Shown: positions 62,831 through 64,000 of the stretch, in pieces | Position numbering within the stretch: position 1 is the first letter of the stretch | Layout: each line of letters starts with the position of its first letter | Source of the DNA: JAFMDF01 sp965222705 | GTDB lineage: Bacteria > Bacteroidota > Bacteroidia > Chitinophagales > Saprospiraceae | Length of the DNA stretch: 64,000 bases | Direction of reading: 5' to 3' | Assembly (NCBI GenBank): GCA_965222705.1 | Contig: CBDCUO010000005.1 | Span: 1 to 64,000 of the forward strand | Made by a program: the position numbers and the translations under genes | Notes under the pieces: model-generated | Told to the model about the DNA's origin: nothing | What the model saw: the letters and a program-made list of their open reading frames with translations, nothing else | The model's database searches: none

Positions 62831-63667
62831 TCATTTTTCATTTTTAACAATAATAAATTGTTGTTTTAGTTTTTCCGACACTTGCCGAAAAATGGCCTCG
62901 TCCGGTTCCGCAGGCAAGGTCTTTAAATTCTTTTCAGCAAAATCCAGTAGCTCATTGGATATTTCTTCCCGTTCTACGGAGGAAAAAGTGCCACTAATTG
63001 CAAGTGCAATGTAATAAGAATAAAAATTTTGTAATAAAATTTTATATGTCCCATATTGAATCATTTCCAAATCCTCGCTATCTCGCTTAAAAGCATCCTC
63101 TACAAACGACTTGATCGCCGTAAGCATACCTGCGATTGCATCTTGGTCAATTGTATTTCCAGTAGAAGCACTGCCAAACAATAAGCCGGAATCTCGCTGT
63201 ATCAGGTATATTTCCTCTATCTTATGATCTTTTAAGTCGTAAAGAATCGAATCGCTACTCTTTATGCCCAAAAAAACAGAGCGGATTCTCCACAGGATAC
63301 CTTTTCTTGAAAAAGTATTCCGAATAGTTTCGTCCACAGTATCCTTTAGCATCTGAATTTGGTGGGCAATATACTTTTTAATCATTTTACCCACGACCGG
63401 ATAAATGACATCCAGTATTTCCGCTTGTGATGCTTTGATTTTTTTCTCAATAATGTTGTCAACAATCCCTTGAAATTCTTTAGGAAAAGTTTCTTTGAGG
63501 AATTCCATCCGCTCTTCAATGATTGGGCTTATTTTTTCGGAAAGCCAAATGGGGTCATCCAAAGCTACTTGAAGTTGCTCAAAGGCAGTGCGATCTTCCT
63601 TGAGCAAAATCTCCTGAAGTTGTTTGAGTAATTCTTTATCCGATAAGGTATTTGGAGACGAGGTCAT
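62831..63667 (-). CDS. Roadblock-like domain protein, possible GTPase regulator
   Basis: A 278-residue protein. Residues about 10-110 are helical and charged (LLKQLQEILLKEDRTAFEQL, EILDVIYPVVGKMIKKYIAH). Residues about 145-235 (IEEIYLIQRDSGLLFGSAST, DQDAIAGMLTAIKSFVEDAF) resemble a roadblock/longin domain: a strand, a turn with DSGLL, a helix beginning DQDAIAGM. Similar N-terminal regions occur in some Bacteroidota OmpA-family proteins; here no OmpA domain follows and no signal peptide is present. Lying 43 bases upstream of the Ras-like GTPase gene on the same strand, it is a good candidate for its regulator. A search is needed to fix the domain call. Confidence 0.6.
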   Translation of the reverse strand: MTSSPNTLSDKELLKQLQEILLKEDRTAFEQLQVALDDPIWLSEKISPIIEERMEFLKETFPKEFQGIVDNIIEKKIKASQAEILDVIYPVVGKMIKKYIAHQIQMLKDTVDETIRNTFSRKGILWRIRSVFLGIKSSDSILYDLKDHKIEEIYLIQRDSGLLFGSASTGNTIDQDAIAGMLTAIKSFVEDAFKRDSEDLEMIQYGTYKILLQNFYSYYIALAISGTFSSVEREEISNELLDFAEKNLKTLPAEPDEAIFRQVSEKLKQQFIIVKNEK

Positions 63668-63757
63668 TCGAAAATACTAAATGGTAAAGGATTAAGAATT
63701 TGGTTCCGATTTATACGACTCCTTATAGAACGGTCGTTCCCTCAATTTATCACTATT

Positions 63758-64000
63758 TTATCCTAATAATTTTTTGCTCATATCAGCAAAAATATTCCCC
63801 AGCTTGGTACGGTCATCGTCCGTTATTTGGCTTATTTTCTGATTCAAACTTTGGGTAGTATCTAACAAAAGTTTTTCCATTTTGTCAAAGCGATCGCCCA
63901 TTTCTTTCTGCAATTCTTTAAACCGAGCATCGTTTTTTTGCTCCAGTGCTTTCACTTTTTCCTGCATGGTTTTCTCTAAGGCTTTCAGGTTTTCCTGCAC
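63758..64000 (-). CDS. Coiled-coil protein, partial at the window edge
   Basis: The C-terminal 80 residues of a protein whose start lies outside the window. The sequence is a continuous heptad-rich coiled coil (LKALEKTMQEKVKALEQKND, ELQKEMGDRFDKMEKLLLDT, TQSLNQKISQI) followed by TDDDRTKLGNIFADMSKKLLG. An apparent GTG at the very edge is unlikely to be the start. It is transcribed with the roadblock-like and GTPase genes downstream, so it may act with them. Confidence 0.7.
   Translation of the reverse strand: MQENLKALEKTMQEKVKALEQKNDARFKELQKEMGDRFDKMEKLLLDTTQSLNQKISQITDDDRTKLGNIFADMSKKLLG

Noticed and set aside
1..64000. tRNA, rRNA genes, CRISPR arrays or a replication origin
   Set aside because: No cloverleaf, conserved rRNA segment, repeat-spacer array or DnaA-box cluster was recognised by reading the gaps; this was not a computed search.

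Overview
The window looks like a piece of a Bacteroidota chromosome, most likely from the Saprospirales or a close relative. This rests on a type IX secretion (T9SS) sorting domain, a PorV/PorQ-type outer-membrane protein, promoters of the TTTG-N19/20-TAnnTTTG kind, a fused ABC permease/M1 peptidase, lamin-tail and IPTL-type surface proteins and Kdo genes. The species assignment is an inference from gene types, not from a search.

Bases 1-25.9 kb are an AT-rich surface-polysaccharide locus, almost all on the + strand with short overlaps between genes. It opens with a methyltransferase gene cut in two by a 926-bp IS5-family insertion. About ten glycosyltransferases (GT2, GT4, GT8, a fucosyltransferase-like protein, two GT-C-like membrane proteins) follow, mixed with five sulfotransferase-like proteins, two methyltransferase domains, an OafA-type and a hexapeptide acyltransferase, a flippase-like LPG_synthase_TM protein, a WG-repeat protein, and an MBOAT acyltransferase beside two divergent SGNH-like paralogues. 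Together they suggest a sulfated, acylated, methylated exopolysaccharide or glycan.

Bases 26-46.4 kb are ordinary chromosome. A 1390-residue lamin-tail surface protein with an IPTL-like anchor comes first. Then come a small lipoprotein, prmC, a TPR protein, etfB/etfA, a bifunctional-nuclease homologue, a cytochrome/sugar-dehydrogenase lipoprotein, an Old Yellow Enzyme, cytidine deaminase, a saccharopine-dehydrogenase-like protein, the PorV/PorQ-like protein, a quinone reductase, a DUF2461 protein, a GT2, kdsD (frameshifted as it stands) and kdsA.

Bases 46.4-51.5 kb are an accessory patch. It holds a broken serine-recombinase tail, a CTTTT repeat lying between a good promoter and a secreted protein, a T9SS-exported M43-type metalloprotease, an ArnT-like membrane transferase and a possible IS remnant.

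Bases 51.5-64 kb lie on the minus strand. They carry an ABC ATPase with its permease/aminopeptidase fusion, a two-gene unit of a CHAT-domain protease and an alpha/beta hydrolase, anmK with a small cytochrome c lipoprotein, and a module of a Ras-like GTPase, a roadblock-like protein, a PAS-like protein and a coiled-coil protein that runs off the window. The CHAT/hydrolase pair and the GTPase module are the best candidates for poorly described systems. No rRNA, tRNA or CRISPR array was seen.
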